Part shown: positions 1-9,453 of the stretch, in pieces | Numbering within the stretch: the first letter of the stretch is position 1 | Layout: each line of letters begins with the position of its first letter | DNA from: Buchnera aphidicola (Anoecia corni) | Lineage (GTDB): Bacteria > Pseudomonadota > Gammaproteobacteria > Enterobacterales > Enterobacteriaceae | Reading direction: 5' to 3' | Assembly (NCBI RefSeq): GCF_964056675.1 | Contig: NZ_OZ060371.1 | Coordinates: 124,001-188,000, forward strand | DNA: 64,000 nucleotides | Translations under genes and position numbers: made by a program | The notes under the pieces: generated by a model | Told to the model about the DNA's origin: nothing | Database searches by the model: none | What the model saw: the letters and a program-made list of their open reading frames with translations, nothing else

Positions 1-651
1 ACAAAAGAATTAAAAGTAAAAGAAATACATGTTCTATCTGGCGCTATTAATGGATTATTCTATCCTACTAACTGGGATGGAAAAAATAGAACATATAACT
101 TTTATGACTTAAAAGGAGATGTAGAATCTATTTTAGAATTATGTGTTAATATGAAAAAAATAGAATTTTTACCTGCTAAAATAACAGGATTACATGCTGG
201 AAAAAGTGCTTATATATACATTAATAAAACTATTATTGGAAAAATTGGCGAATTAGATCCTCGAATAAGTAAACAATTTAATTTAAAAAATTCAACTGTT
301 TTATTTGAATTGTTTTTAGATAAAATAAAAGAAAAAAAAACAAAAGTTATTCATGCAATATCTCAATATCCTACTATTCAAAGAGATATATCTATAATGT
401 TACCTATGTTCACTTTATCAAGCAATATTATTAAAACTTGTATTAAAATAATAGATAATAATTTAACAAAAATACATATAACTGATGTCTACTATGGAAA
501 TCATATTCAAAAAAATAAAAAAAGTTTAACAATAAAATTTATATTTCAACATTATAAAAAAACGTATACTAATCGTGAAATTGATACAATTATTAATAAT
601 TGTATACATATTTTAGAAAAAAAATATAAAGCAAGTCTCAGACAGATATAA
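1..651 (+). CDS. pheT: Phenylalanine--tRNA ligase beta subunit, C-terminal part (5' end outside window)
   Basis: The reading frame is open from the first base of the window to a TAA at 649-651, giving the last 216 residues of PheT. With PheS this subunit charges tRNA-Phe in the cytosol. The visible piece holds the end of the catalytic-like B6/B7 region (GxxxGLFYPTNW-like stretch near the window start, HAGKSAYIYI about residues 62-71, and the GELDPRI turn that follows) and the C-terminal ferredoxin-fold anticodon-binding domain (FDX-ACB), recognisable by SQYPTIQRDISIMLP about residues 121-135. An ATG at 151 opens the same frame but is internal. In E. coli ihfA follows directly; no ihfA is recognisable here. 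Confidence 0.95.
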   Translation, partial: TKELKVKEIHVLSGAINGLFYPTNWDGKNRTYNFYDLKGDVESILELCVNMKKIEFLPAKITGLHAGKSAYIYINKTIIGKIGELDPRISKQFNLKNSTVLFELFLDKIKEKKTKVIHAISQYPTIQRDISIMLPMFTLSSNIIKTCIKIIDNNLTKIHITDVYYGNHIQKNKKSLTIKFIFQHYKKTYTNREIDTIINNCIHILEKKYKASLRQI

Positions 652-1346
652 AATAATTTAATCATTTTCTATAAAAAATAACTAAATTAAATTATTTTAA
701 ATGTAAATTTCCACATATTTACTTACACTCTATACATATTTTTCATCCGTTGTTTAAAACAAAACTATTTATATGCTAAAATTTTATCTACAACAGCTAT
801 TGCACAGCTTATATTTATTTATATTTTGTATTTACTTTAATTTTTATATTAAATATAAATTTTTAATTTCAAATGTATACATTCATATTTTAATTAAAAT
901 TTATAAAAAACAGTATTCATGGAAAAAAACCTCAATATATAAAAATTGTTTTAATTAAAAATATTTAAATAAAAATTTCTATTTAAAATTTAAAAAATAA
1001 ATAGTTTTTTACTTATTAATCAATATATATATATTGTTTTTTATATTCAATAAATAATATGAATCTATACTAGATAAATAATTAAATTGAAATATATATT
1101 TGTACAAATATAATTGATAACTAATACAGTCTAGTAAAACTCTACAATATCATATTATTTGTTATTTTTAATAATTGTTCAAACAAAATTCAATTTTTGA
1201 TTTTGAAATAATCTAAAAAATTAATAAATGACTATATAATAGTTAATAACTTATTATTAACTTAACAATAAATTATGTAATATTAACATTTATAATTTTA
1301 AAAAATAGTAAACCGTTTTCTTATTAATTATATGTAACATTAAAAA
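652..1346. other. Gene-free AT spacer between convergent pheT and glyS
   Basis: About 695 bases of almost pure A and T. I see no RNA gene and no convincing protein. A 61-codon frame at 773-958 is low-complexity F/Y/I/K and resembles nothing I recognise. An AT-only inverted repeat (651-660 with 688-697, 10 bp, 27-base loop) just after the pheT stop could help end transcription but is weak. In E. coli ihfA and btuC lie here, so this may be the scar of lost genes (inference). Confidence 0.5.
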
Positions 1347-3416
1347 TTAAAAAAAAGAAAAATTAACTACACTATTTAGAAAAACAAATATAAAATTTAA
1401 AAGAGATAATCTATTCGTCTTAATTTCTATATTTTTATCATTTACTAACACTTTTTTAAAAAAATAGTCTACTAAATTGGTCAATTTGTTCAATAAAAAA
1501 AAGAAAGATTTATATTTTTTTTCATTTTTTAAAAAAGTTATTTTATTTTTAATAAATATGAAATACTTATATAAAACTCTTTCTTGTTTATTTTCCAATA
1601 AAAAAAATTTTATTTTTTTTGAAATTAGAATACTATTCTTCTTTAATATTTTGTTTAACCTTTTGTATAAATTTATTAATTGAATGAATTGTTTAGAACA
1701 ATAAATATTATTTATAAAATTTATTTTATTATTAATACTAACAAAATTAATATCATTTCCAAAAATAACAGAATTAATTACAGACTTATTATAATTCTTA
1801 TTTACATAAAAATTAAAGATTCTATCCAATAAAAAGTTTTTTACTTTTATCATAACTCTATTATGAACTGCATCATTAACCTTATATAAAGAAACTGCAG
1901 TACTTATTAAATTATCGATGTTAATATCTAACTTTTTTTTTAATATAATTAAAATTAAACCTATTGAAGATCTTCTCATACCGAATGGATCCCCACTACT
2001 ACTTACTCTACTGTTTGCAATAAACATTCCTGTAAGCATATCTATTTTGTCAGCAATAGCTAAGTTACACGATATGTCACTATCAGGAACGTCTTCCTCT
2101 ATGTTAATGTTATCGTACTGTTCTTTTATAGCTAAAGATACCTTTCTATTTTCTCCATCTAACAAAGCATAAATACTACCTATTTTTCCTTGCATTTTTG
2201 GAAATTCTCTTACAACATTAGTTACTAAATCACATTTAGAAAGTTTAGCAGCCTGTATAGATAGAACATTATTTTTATTAGTTAATCTACATACATATTT
2301 TACTAATCTAATAATTCTTTTGCTTCGATCTAATAAAGAACCTAAAGACGTATGAAAAATGATATTTTTTAAATCTGCAAAACATTTTTTTAATTTTCTT
2401 TTGCGGTCAACAGAGAAAAAAAACTGAGCGTCTGAAAGTCTAGCAATTATTACTTTTTCATTACCATTCACTATACCACGTGAACATTTAGGAGAAATGT
2501 TAGAAACTAATAAAAATTTATTTATTAAATTGTTATTTTTATCGAATATAGGAAAAAATTTTTGATCTCTTTCCATTATATGGGTGATAATTTCAGAAGG
2601 AATAGATAAAAACCTCTTTGGAAAAGAAGCAATTAACACTTTAGGCCATTCTACTAAAGAAGTTACTTCTTCTAATAATTTTTTAGAAAATTTTACAATA
2701 CCACCAATTAAATCAGCTTTCTTTTTTAAATCTTTTAAAATTACATCTTTTCTAACATAATGATTTACTAGTACCTGTCCTTTTTTCTCTAAAATTAATG
2801 GATATTCTTTTGCTTCTATAACTGAAATTACTCTTTTATTCATATAAAAATGTCCAAACGTCAATCTGTTAGATTGCATTCCAAAAATATTTACTAAAAT
2901 ATTTTTTTCATCTAATAACACCAACAGGTTTCTCACAGGACGTATAAATTTTATACTCTTGTTATTCCAACTCATTATAGTTGATTTTAAAGTTAATTTT
3001 TTTAGAGAAATTAAAACTATTTTAGAAAATATAAATTCTATATATTCATTTTTATTATTTTCAATATATTCACTATTGGTATATAATTGTTTTTTATATT
3101 TTTTATAGTTTTCTAAATCAGAATAATGGTATTGTACTTTTTTTTCATTTTCTTTAATTGTTTTTTTATTTTTAAAAAAAAATAATTTTTTATTTATTCT
3201 CTGTTTTTTTTTTAATTCTATAGAAAAATTATTTATTCCATTTACTTTTATAGCTAATCTTCTAGGAGAAGAAAACCATTCTACATTTTTATACTTAATT
3301 TTATAAAAAATTAATTCATTAACTACTAATTTAGAAAATAGTTTTGATAAACCAAACAAATTTTTTGCCGGTAGTTCTTCAGTAATTAATTCTACTAATA
3401 ATGTTTTTTTTTTCAT
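1347..3416 (-). CDS. glyS: Glycine--tRNA ligase beta subunit
   Basis: Second subunit of the bacterial alpha2-beta2 glycyl-tRNA synthetase; it binds tRNA and is needed with GlyQ to charge tRNA-Gly. The protein has 689 residues, the same as I recall for E. coli. Family signatures include VELITEELPAKNL near the N-terminus, MERDQKFFP in the first half, SDAQFFFSVDR about residues 330-340 and GDPFGMRRSS around residue 480. The C-terminal 150 residues are very rich in K, N, I and F and correspond to the anticodon-binding tail. It follows glyQ after 22 bases on the same strand, so the two form one operon. The ATG at 3416 has only a weak upstream purine stretch, which suggests coupling to glyQ. Confidence 0.97.
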   Translation of the reverse strand: MKKKTLLVELITEELPAKNLFGLSKLFSKLVVNELIFYKIKYKNVEWFSSPRRLAIKVNGINNFSIELKKKQRINKKLFFFKNKKTIKENEKKVQYHYSDLENYKKYKKQLYTNSEYIENNKNEYIEFIFSKIVLISLKKLTLKSTIMSWNNKSIKFIRPVRNLLVLLDEKNILVNIFGMQSNRLTFGHFYMNKRVISVIEAKEYPLILEKKGQVLVNHYVRKDVILKDLKKKADLIGGIVKFSKKLLEEVTSLVEWPKVLIASFPKRFLSIPSEIITHIMERDQKFFPIFDKNNNLINKFLLVSNISPKCSRGIVNGNEKVIIARLSDAQFFFSVDRKRKLKKCFADLKNIIFHTSLGSLLDRSKRIIRLVKYVCRLTNKNNVLSIQAAKLSKCDLVTNVVREFPKMQGKIGSIYALLDGENRKVSLAIKEQYDNINIEEDVPDSDISCNLAIADKIDMLTGMFIANSRVSSSGDPFGMRRSSIGLILIILKKKLDINIDNLISTAVSLYKVNDAVHNRVMIKVKNFLLDRIFNFYVNKNYNKSVINSVIFGNDINFVSINNKINFINNIYCSKQFIQLINLYKRLNKILKKNSILISKKIKFFLLENKQERVLYKYFIFIKNKITFLKNEKKYKSFFFLLNKLTNLVDYFFKKVLVNDKNIEIKTNRLSLLNFIFVFLNSVVNFSFF

Positions 3417-3438
3417 TATTTTTCACTGTTTCAAGTAC

Positions 3439-4332
3439 TTATGTAATTAGAGTATTTTCTCTAAGAAAATAAATATTCGCTATTTTTTTTGAAAAACTTC
3501 GTATTTTTAAAATATAATTTTGCCTTTCTGTTACAGATATAACTTTTTTTGCATCTAACAAATTAAAATTATGAATTGCATGTAAAAGATTTTCATATGC
3601 AGGAATAATTAATGGATTTTTTAAATTTAATAAACGTTCCGTCTCTTTTAAATACATTTCAAATAAACAAAATAAAGTATTCGTATCAGAATATTTAAAA
3701 TTATACATTGATTGTTCTTTTTCATTAACTAAAAATAATTCTTTGTAAGTATATACTTTCTTATGCTTTGATAAACCCCATACTATATCGTATACATTAT
3801 CAATATTTTGTATATGCATGCATAATCGTTCTAAACCATAAGTAATTTCAACAGCAACAGGATCACATTCAACGCCTCCTACTTGCTGAAAATAAGTAAA
3901 CTGAAAAACTTCCATGCCATTAATCCATACTTCCCATCCAATTCCTGAAGCACCTAAAGTCGGATTTTCCCAATTATCTTCTACAAAACGTATATCTTGT
4001 TCTGTACTATGTATATTCAATTGTTTTAAAGAATTTAAAAATAAATCTTGAATATTATTTGGGGCAGGTTTTATTATAATTTGAAATTGATAATAATGTT
4101 GTAATCTGTTTGGATTTTTCCCAAATCTTCCATCAGAAGGACGTCGGGATGCTTGTACATACGCTCTAGAAAAAGATTTTTTTCCTATACTATTAAAAAA
4201 CGTTTCAGGATGAAAAGTTCCAGCTCCTACTGGAAGATCTAATGGTTCAATAATAACGCAACCTTTACTGCTCCAATATTTCTTTAAAATGTTTATTATA
4301 CTAATAAATGTAATATTTTCAAATTCTTTCAT
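3439..4332 (-). CDS. glyQ: Glycine--tRNA ligase alpha subunit
   Basis: Catalytic alpha subunit of the heterotetrameric glycyl-tRNA synthetase, a class II enzyme forming glycyl-adenylate. The protein has 297 residues (about 303 in E. coli). Conserved blocks include the [12 protein letters not shown] start, [12 protein letters not shown], the [20 protein letters not shown] motif 2 region around residues 65-84, and [17 protein letters not shown] around residues 155-172. The ATG at 4332 is preceded by GGA seven bases upstream. It is the first gene of the glyQ-glyS operon, so its promoter must lie in the 4333-4897 spacer shared with divergent nfo. Confidence 0.98.
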   Translation of the reverse strand: MKEFENITFISIINILKKYWSSKGCVIIEPLDLPVGAGTFHPETFFNSIGKKSFSRAYVQASRRPSDGRFGKNPNRLQHYYQFQIIIKPAPNNIQDLFLNSLKQLNIHSTEQDIRFVEDNWENPTLGASGIGWEVWINGMEVFQFTYFQQVGGVECDPVAVEITYGLERLCMHIQNIDNVYDIVWGLSKHKKVYTYKELFLVNEKEQSMYNFKYSDTNTLFCLFEMYLKETERLLNLKNPLIIPAYENLLHAIHNFNLLDAKKVISVTERQNYILKIRSFSKKIANIYFLRENTLIT

Positions 4333-4897
4333 TAAAAATCCAACGTTATTTATTCTGTTAACACTACTTACAGTTTAGTAGAAAAACCCTATTTTATATA
4401 TAACTCATTGTAACAAAATATCATTTTTTATTTTTTTTAAAAAACTTTTTTATTTTTCTTTAAATTAAAAATAAAAATTTAAAATTTCTTCTAATATAAA
4501 TATATATATCACTTTATAAGTTCTAATTAATTTCAAATTTTTATGATATTAAATAGTAATTAGTAACAAAAATATTTATAAACATTCAATATTATCTTTT
4601 TTGTTCAAAAATTTACTTAAAACTTAACGATTAAATTTAACCAAACGTTATTTGAATGAATTTAGTCTTAATAAAATTTCTGATTAAATTTACCTAATAA
4701 AATATTTTGTTTTTAGATTTATTAAATAAACGTTTACATTTTGAATCCGTTATTCAAAACGCTAACAATGATTTTATTATTATATTTTTTTTAAAAAATA
4801 TTTAAAACATTTAAAATATTTTATTAAATCTCCAAACAATTTTTTTATTTTACGTTACAATACTAATCTAGTTATTAATAAATACAGGTAAAAATTA
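4333..4897. other. Divergent AT-rich spacer between glyQ and nfo
   Basis: 565 bases without a recognisable gene. It must contain the outward promoters of glyQS (minus) and nfo (plus), but no clear -35/-10 pair stands out against the AT background. One small hairpin (4739-4746 with 4752-4759, 8 bp, CCGTT loop) is present; its role is unknown. Confidence 0.45.
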
Positions 4898-5746
4898 ATG
4901 AAATATATTGGAGCTCATTTTAGTACATCTGGAGGAATTGATAAAGCAGTATTTAGAGCAAAACTACTTGAATCTACTGCATTTTCATTTTTTACTAAAA
5001 ATCAACTTCGTTGGAATTCTCCTAATCTAGATAAAAAAACAATACTAAAATTTAAATCAGCGTGTGATATATGCGAGTTTTCTAATAAATACATAATTCC
5101 TCATGCTAGTTATTTAATTAATTTAGGAAACCCTGATACTCAGTTACTACAAAAGTCAAGAATAGCTTTTTTAGACGAAATTAATCGATGTCAAAAACTA
5201 GGATTATGTTTATTAAACTTTCATCCTGGAAATCATCTAAAAAAAATTTCTGAAAAAAATTGTCTTAAATTAATATCCTCATCCATTAATTATGCATTAA
5301 AAAAAACAAAATCAGTTAATCTGGTAATAGAAAATACAGCTGGACAAGGAAGTTCTGTTGGGTATAAATTTGAACATATTGCTAATATAATTAAAAATAC
5401 ACATGATAAATCTAGAATAGGTGTTTGTCTTGATACATGTCATTTATTTTCCGCTGGATATGACATTCGAACAAAAGAGTCTTTTAAAAAAACATTTTTA
5501 TTGTTTGAAAAAATAATTGGATTAAAATATCTAAAAGCAATGCACTTAAATGATTCTAAAACTATGTTTAATAGTCGCATAGATAGACATCATAATTTAG
5601 GTTTAGGAAATATAGGAAATAAAACTTTTTCTTATATAATGAATGATTCTCGATTTAATAATATCCCTTTAATACTAGAAACTAGTAATAAAAATTTATG
5701 GAGCAAAGAAATAAATTGGTTAAAATCTATATGTAAAAATTATTAA
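4898..5746 (+). CDS. nfo: Endonuclease IV (AP endonuclease)
   Basis: Zinc-dependent AP endonuclease that cuts 5' of abasic sites in base-excision repair, acting after glycosylases such as Ung (57.6 kb in this window). The protein has 282 residues (about 285 in E. coli). The TIM-barrel metal-ligand blocks are all present in order: [11 protein letters not shown] at the N-terminus, NFHPGNH around residues 107-113, [15 protein letters not shown] about 145-160, [15 protein letters not shown] about 176-190, MHLNDSK, the [12 protein letters not shown] block and the final ILETSN. The ATG follows CAGGT. It stands alone, 144 bases before rplY. Confidence 0.97.
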   Translation: MKYIGAHFSTSGGIDKAVFRAKLLESTAFSFFTKNQLRWNSPNLDKKTILKFKSACDICEFSNKYIIPHASYLINLGNPDTQLLQKSRIAFLDEINRCQKLGLCLLNFHPGNHLKKISEKNCLKLISSSINYALKKTKSVNLVIENTAGQGSSVGYKFEHIANIIKNTHDKSRIGVCLDTCHLFSAGYDIRTKESFKKTFLLFEKIIGLKYLKAMHLNDSKTMFNSRIDRHHNLGLGNIGNKTFSYIMNDSRFNNIPLILETSNKNLWSKEINWLKSICKNY

Positions 5747-5890
5747 TATAATTTTTATAAATAAATTATTGTTTTTAGTGTAAATATATAATATTATTTA
5801 TTTTATATAGAAATTCTAACTGTTCGATATAAACTATAAATTATATATTTTTTTATATTTAATAAAATTTACATATTAAGGAAAATATTT

Positions 5891-6208
5891 GTGAAAAATT
5901 ATACATTTAGTGTTAACGCCATGTATAGAAAAAAAAGGGGAACTAACAACAGTAGAAAAATAAGATTAAAAAATAAATTTCCATCTGTAATATATGGTCA
6001 TGAACCCCGTATTTCTATACCTATTACATTAGACCACGATACTGTTTTTCATTTACAAAAAAATAAAAACTTTTATTTAAAAAATATAAAAATAAAAATA
6101 AATTTAGATGTTTATTTTGTAAAAATAAAAAACGTACAATGGCATCCATTTAAACAAAAATTATTGCATATAGACTTCATTATTATTAATAATAATACTA
6201 TTATTTAA
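5891..6208 (+). CDS. rplY: 50S ribosomal protein L25
   Basis: Binds 5S rRNA in the large ribosomal subunit. The protein has 105 residues, about ten longer than the single-domain E. coli L25, mainly from a short N-terminal extension and a hydrophobic tail. Family features are the SVNAMYRKKRG start, FPSVIYG about residues 36-42, and VQWHPFKQKLLHIDFI near the C-terminus (E. coli RHPYKPKLQHIDF). A GTG start at 5891 is chosen because AGGA lies about 8-10 bases upstream and it places the conserved N-terminus correctly. In E. coli nfo and rplY are also close, so this is conserved order. Confidence 0.93.
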   Translation: MKNYTFSVNAMYRKKRGTNNSRKIRLKNKFPSVIYGHEPRISIPITLDHDTVFHLQKNKNFYLKNIKIKINLDVYFVKIKNVQWHPFKQKLLHIDFIIINNNTII

Positions 6209-6263
6209 CTAATTATTTATATTGCATTTTCCAAATATAGTGAAAAATATTTACTAAATACAT

Positions 6264-7025
6264 TTATATAATAATATTGTATATTAAATTCTTCAAAACA
6301 TTTAGTTCTGGATAATATTGTAATTGAAAAATGCTAATAGTCAAAAGTAGACATGAAATAATCAACAAAAAAAATGTTTTGTTTATATATCTATTTAACC
6401 ATAATCTGTTTGTACTAAATTCTTCTCTCCACCATTTCCACAATAAAACTATTATTATCCAAGCTAATATTGGAACAGATAACATTAACCATTTAAATAA
6501 ACTATTTTGCTTAATTTTTGGACTATTTATAACTATACTTGTTATAATTCCAGGAAAAAAATATATTATAGGCCACAATATACATGCAAATAAATTAGGG
6601 ATTAAAAATGTTTTTATTGGAACCTTTAACATTCCAGAAAGGACAGGAATTATAGGTCTAGTAAATCCTAAAAGTTTTCCAAAAAATATGCTTGGTACAC
6701 TATATTTATTTAATGCATATATTGCTTTAACTACAATAGAATTATATTTCTTAAATAGATGACAACGTATTATCCAATTAGAACATAAAAATCCTAAATA
6801 ATACGATAACCAATCTCCTAGCAAACAACCTGAAGTACTAGAAATCCATGCATAATAGAAATTTATTTTTTTACTCCCTATAAAAGTACCTAGTATAGAC
6901 ATTAAAATCATTCCAGGAAGAAATGATCCTATTATTATAAAAGATTCTAAAAAAGAAATAAGTGAAATAAAAATTAAAATATATTCAGAATGTTCAGAAG
7001 TAATATACGAGAACCAGTGTATCAT
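6264..7025 (-). CDS. yabI: DedA-family inner-membrane protein YabI
   Basis: A polytopic membrane protein of the DedA (SNARE-associated/VTT) family. E. coli members are implicated in envelope homeostasis and polyprenyl-phosphate lipid flipping; which of these applies here is not known. The 253-residue protein shows about five or six hydrophobic segments. It has the family block ESFIIIGSFLPG near residues 27-38 and the conserved GKLLGFTRPIIPVLSGM about residues 116-132, corresponding to the F/GR-x-R-PxxAG motif. The WRE(E) stretch around residue 200 is typical of YabI. It lies between rplY and ksgA, convergent with rplY. The symbol rests on family resemblance and my memory of Buchnera gene content. 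Confidence 0.82.
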   Translation of the reverse strand: MIHWFSYITSEHSEYILIFISLISFLESFIIIGSFLPGMILMSILGTFIGSKKINFYYAWISSTSGCLLGDWLSYYLGFLCSNWIIRCHLFKKYNSIVVKAIYALNKYSVPSIFFGKLLGFTRPIIPVLSGMLKVPIKTFLIPNLFACILWPIIYFFPGIITSIVINSPKIKQNSLFKWLMLSVPILAWIIIVLLWKWWREEFSTNRLWLNRYINKTFFLLIISCLLLTISIFQLQYYPELNVLKNLIYNIII

Positions 7026-7205
7026 AAATTTTATCTTTATCTTTTATTTTTTTGACATTTCTATAATATAGAACAAAAGACTACTCCAATTCAAATAAAT
7101 AACAATTTTATTTACAAAAAAAAATTTATTAAATAAAAAATGTTTAACAACTATACTATTAAATTTACTTACATCACATAAATCTTTGTTGAGATATATT
7201 ATATT

Positions 7206-7993
7206 ATGCTCTCATATAAAAAAAAAATCGTAAAAAATTTGGACAACACTTTTTAATTGATAAAAATATTATTAAGAAAATAATATCTTTTCTAAAAATA
7301 AAAAAAGAAGAACAAATAATAGAAATAGGACCAGGATTAGGCGCTTTAACTATTCCAGTTAGTAAATTATTAAAAAAAATGATAGTTATTGAAATAGATA
7401 AAGAATTATGCAAAAAAATGGAAAATAATCGTAAACTTAATAATGTAATAATTTTTAATGAAAATGCAATTAATTTTAATTTTGTTAAAATTAAAAAAAA
7501 TAGGGATAGTTTACTTAGAATATTTGGCAATCTACCATATAATGTTTCTATTCCAATAATCTTTTCTTTATTTAAACATCATCATATTATTCAAGATATG
7601 CATTTTATGTTACAAAAGGAAGTAGTTCTTAGACTAGTAGCAACATTAGGATCTAAGTTTTATAATCGACTAACTGTCGTATCACAATTTTATTTTAAAA
7701 TAAAAATCCTTGAAAACGTTTCCCCAAATTCTTTTAAACCAATTCCAAAAGTAGATTCTTGTTTTGTTTCTTTTAAAAAAAAAAATGATAATCTGTGTTC
7801 AAAATACGATGTCAATACTTTAAGCTATATAACAAAAGTTGCTTTTAATCAAAGAAGAAAAACTATTTGTAATAGCTTATCTTCTTTATTTCCAAAAGAA
7901 AAATTAATTAAATTAGGAATAAATCCTTTACTACGTGCTCAAAATTTATCAATTAGCCAATATTGTTTATTATCTAAACACTTAAATTTTTAA
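7206..7993 (+). CDS. ksgA: 16S rRNA dimethyladenosine transferase, frame interrupted at an A10 tract
   Basis: SAM-dependent enzyme that dimethylates two adjacent adenines in the 3' helix of 16S rRNA during 30S maturation. The ATG at 7206 gives M-L-S-Y-K-K-K and runs into ten As (7218-7227). The rest of the protein is one frame away and uninterrupted from 7220 to the stop at 7993. With eleven As the product reads through RKKFGQHFLID, the SAM motif IEIGPGLGALT and the catalytic NLPYN block, giving about 262 residues (E. coli 273). The correct downstream frame has a stop at 7217-7219 and its first ATG (7379) lies after the SAM motif, so no alternative ATG rescues it. Slippage, a rare ATT start or a sequencing error remain possible. 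In E. coli apaG and apaH follow; apaG is missing here. Confidence 0.88.
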
Positions 7994-8099
7994 AAAATAA
8001 TAAAATCTATTACAATATTTAAAAAAGTAATATTTGTTATTTGCTATAAATTTGGTAAAATATTTACCTTATTGATAATATCATTCATTTAGGTGAACT

Positions 8100-8909
8100 A
8101 TGAGTACATATTTTGTTGGAGATATACATGGATGTTATAGAGAATTAGTTTTATTATTAAAAAAAATAAAGTTTTGTCCAAAAAAAGATGAATTGTGGTC
8201 TACAGGAGATTTAGTAGGACGTGGTAAATACTCTTTAGAAGTTCTTCGTTATTTATTTTCTTTAGGAAAATCAGTAAAAATTGTGTTAGGTAACCACGAT
8301 TTAAATCTAATTTTAGCTTACAAAAATAGAAAATATATGAAAAACTATATGAATCAAATTTTTAATGCTCCGGATCATTCGAAATTAATTTCATGGTTAA
8401 GAAAAAAACCTATAGCACGAATAAATGAAAAAAAAAAATTTATTTTATCACATGCTGGAATTTATCCACAATGGAATTTGCAAAAAATAAAACTATATAC
8501 TCAAAAAATTAAAAACATGTTAATAAAAAATAATTTTTTTAATATTTTAGAAATAATTAGAGGTAATAATTCAACTACTTGGAAAGAAACGAATTCTTCT
8601 ATAGAAAAAATTAAATTTATAATCAACGCTTTTACTAGAATGAGATTTTGCTTCAAAGATGGAACTTTAGAACTCAATAGCAAAAAAAATCCAAAACTTA
8701 TAAAAAATACGAATTTAATTCCTTGGTTCAATATAAATAACTCTAATTTAAAAAATTTTACTATAATATTTGGACATTGGTCTTCCTTAAATGGAAAAGG
8801 AACTCCAAAAAAAATTATCGCGTTAGATACTGGCTGTTGTTGGGGGGGGTCATTGTCAGTATTAAAATGGGAAGAAAACAAAATATACAAACAAAATTTT
8901 TTAAAATAA
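8100..8909 (+). CDS. apaH: Bis(5'-nucleosyl)-tetraphosphatase (symmetrical)
   Basis: Hydrolyses diadenosine tetraphosphate (Ap4A) to two ADP. It has 269 residues (about 280 in E. coli). It belongs to the metallophosphatase superfamily: GDIHGCY (residues 7-13), GDLVGRGKYS about residue 37, LGNHDLN about residue 63, LSHAGIYP about residue 119 and FGHWSSLNGKG about residue 223. The C-terminal ALDTGCCWGGSL block is conserved. AGGTGA seven to ten bases before the ATG is a good ribosome site. The CCWGG codons create a run of eight Gs (8842-8849), striking in this AT-rich DNA. It lies 106 bases after ksgA and converges with folA. Confidence 0.97.
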   Translation: MSTYFVGDIHGCYRELVLLLKKIKFCPKKDELWSTGDLVGRGKYSLEVLRYLFSLGKSVKIVLGNHDLNLILAYKNRKYMKNYMNQIFNAPDHSKLISWLRKKPIARINEKKKFILSHAGIYPQWNLQKIKLYTQKIKNMLIKNNFFNILEIIRGNNSTTWKETNSSIEKIKFIINAFTRMRFCFKDGTLELNSKKNPKLIKNTNLIPWFNINNSNLKNFTIIFGHWSSLNGKGTPKKIIALDTGCCWGGSLSVLKWEENKIYKQNFLK

Positions 8910-8942
8910 ATTAAATTTTTTTATTATTATAAAAAAAAATAT

Positions 8943-9425
8943 TTATCTTTCCAATATAGTAAATGTATAGGAAAAAAAATTAAGCTTGTCTTTTTGTTTC
9001 ATAAAAAATGTTTGACTCCATTCCGATTTATCTAAAATAGGAAAAAACGTATCTCCATGAAAACATGTGTTCAAACAAGTTAAATATATTTTTTTAGACC
9101 ATGGTAACATAGAATGATATATAGAACTTCCTCCAATGATTACTAACTCTAGATCTAATATTTTACTGATTTTTAAACCCTCTTCTATTGAAGTGATAGA
9201 AATAACATTTTTATGAAAATAAGTTTTTTTTTTACTTAATATTAGATTCACTCTCATCGGAAGAGGTGTTCCAATTGATTCCCACGTCAATCTTCCCATT
9301 AAAACAACTTTTTTGATAGTATTTTTTTTAAACCAAAATAAATCGTTTGGAATATTCCAAGGTATTTTATTTTTATATCCTATAACAAAATTATTTGAAA
9401 TAGCTGCAATCATACTAACCGTCAA
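8943..9425 (-). CDS. folA: Dihydrofolate reductase
   Basis: NADPH-dependent reduction of dihydrofolate to tetrahydrofolate, needed for thymidylate and one-carbon chemistry. I place the start at the TTG at 9425 because AGGAG lies seven bases upstream and it gives 160 residues, matching E. coli (159). The next in-frame ATG (9413) would leave the ribosome site too far away. Motifs: MIAAISNNFVIG, IPWNIPNDLFWFKKNT with the substrate Asp equivalent to D27, MGRLTWESIG, LVIIGGSSIY about residues 94-103, and GDTFFP. It follows carB after 28 bases, so it is probably cotranscribed with carAB. Confidence 0.95.
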   Translation of the reverse strand: MTVSMIAAISNNFVIGYKNKIPWNIPNDLFWFKKNTIKKVVLMGRLTWESIGTPLPMRVNLILSKKKTYFHKNVISITSIEEGLKISKILDLELVIIGGSSIYHSMLPWSKKIYLTCLNTCFHGDTFFPILDKSEWSQTFFMKQKDKLNFFSYTFTILER

Positions 9426-9453
9426 AAATATTCTCCTTTCCTGAACAATATTA

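Noticed and set aside
773..958. 61-codon open frame in the pheT-glyS spacer
   Set aside because: Low-complexity F/Y/I/K sequence with no family likeness and no good ribosome site; expected by chance in AT-rich DNA.
1918..2172. Plus-strand frames opposite glyS
   Set aside because: They are antisense shadows of the conserved glyS coding sequence.
7379..7993. A shorter KsgA starting at the ATG at 7379
   Set aside because: It would lack the QHFLID and SAM-binding GPGLGALT segments that are present upstream in the same frame; the A10 frame break explains the data better.
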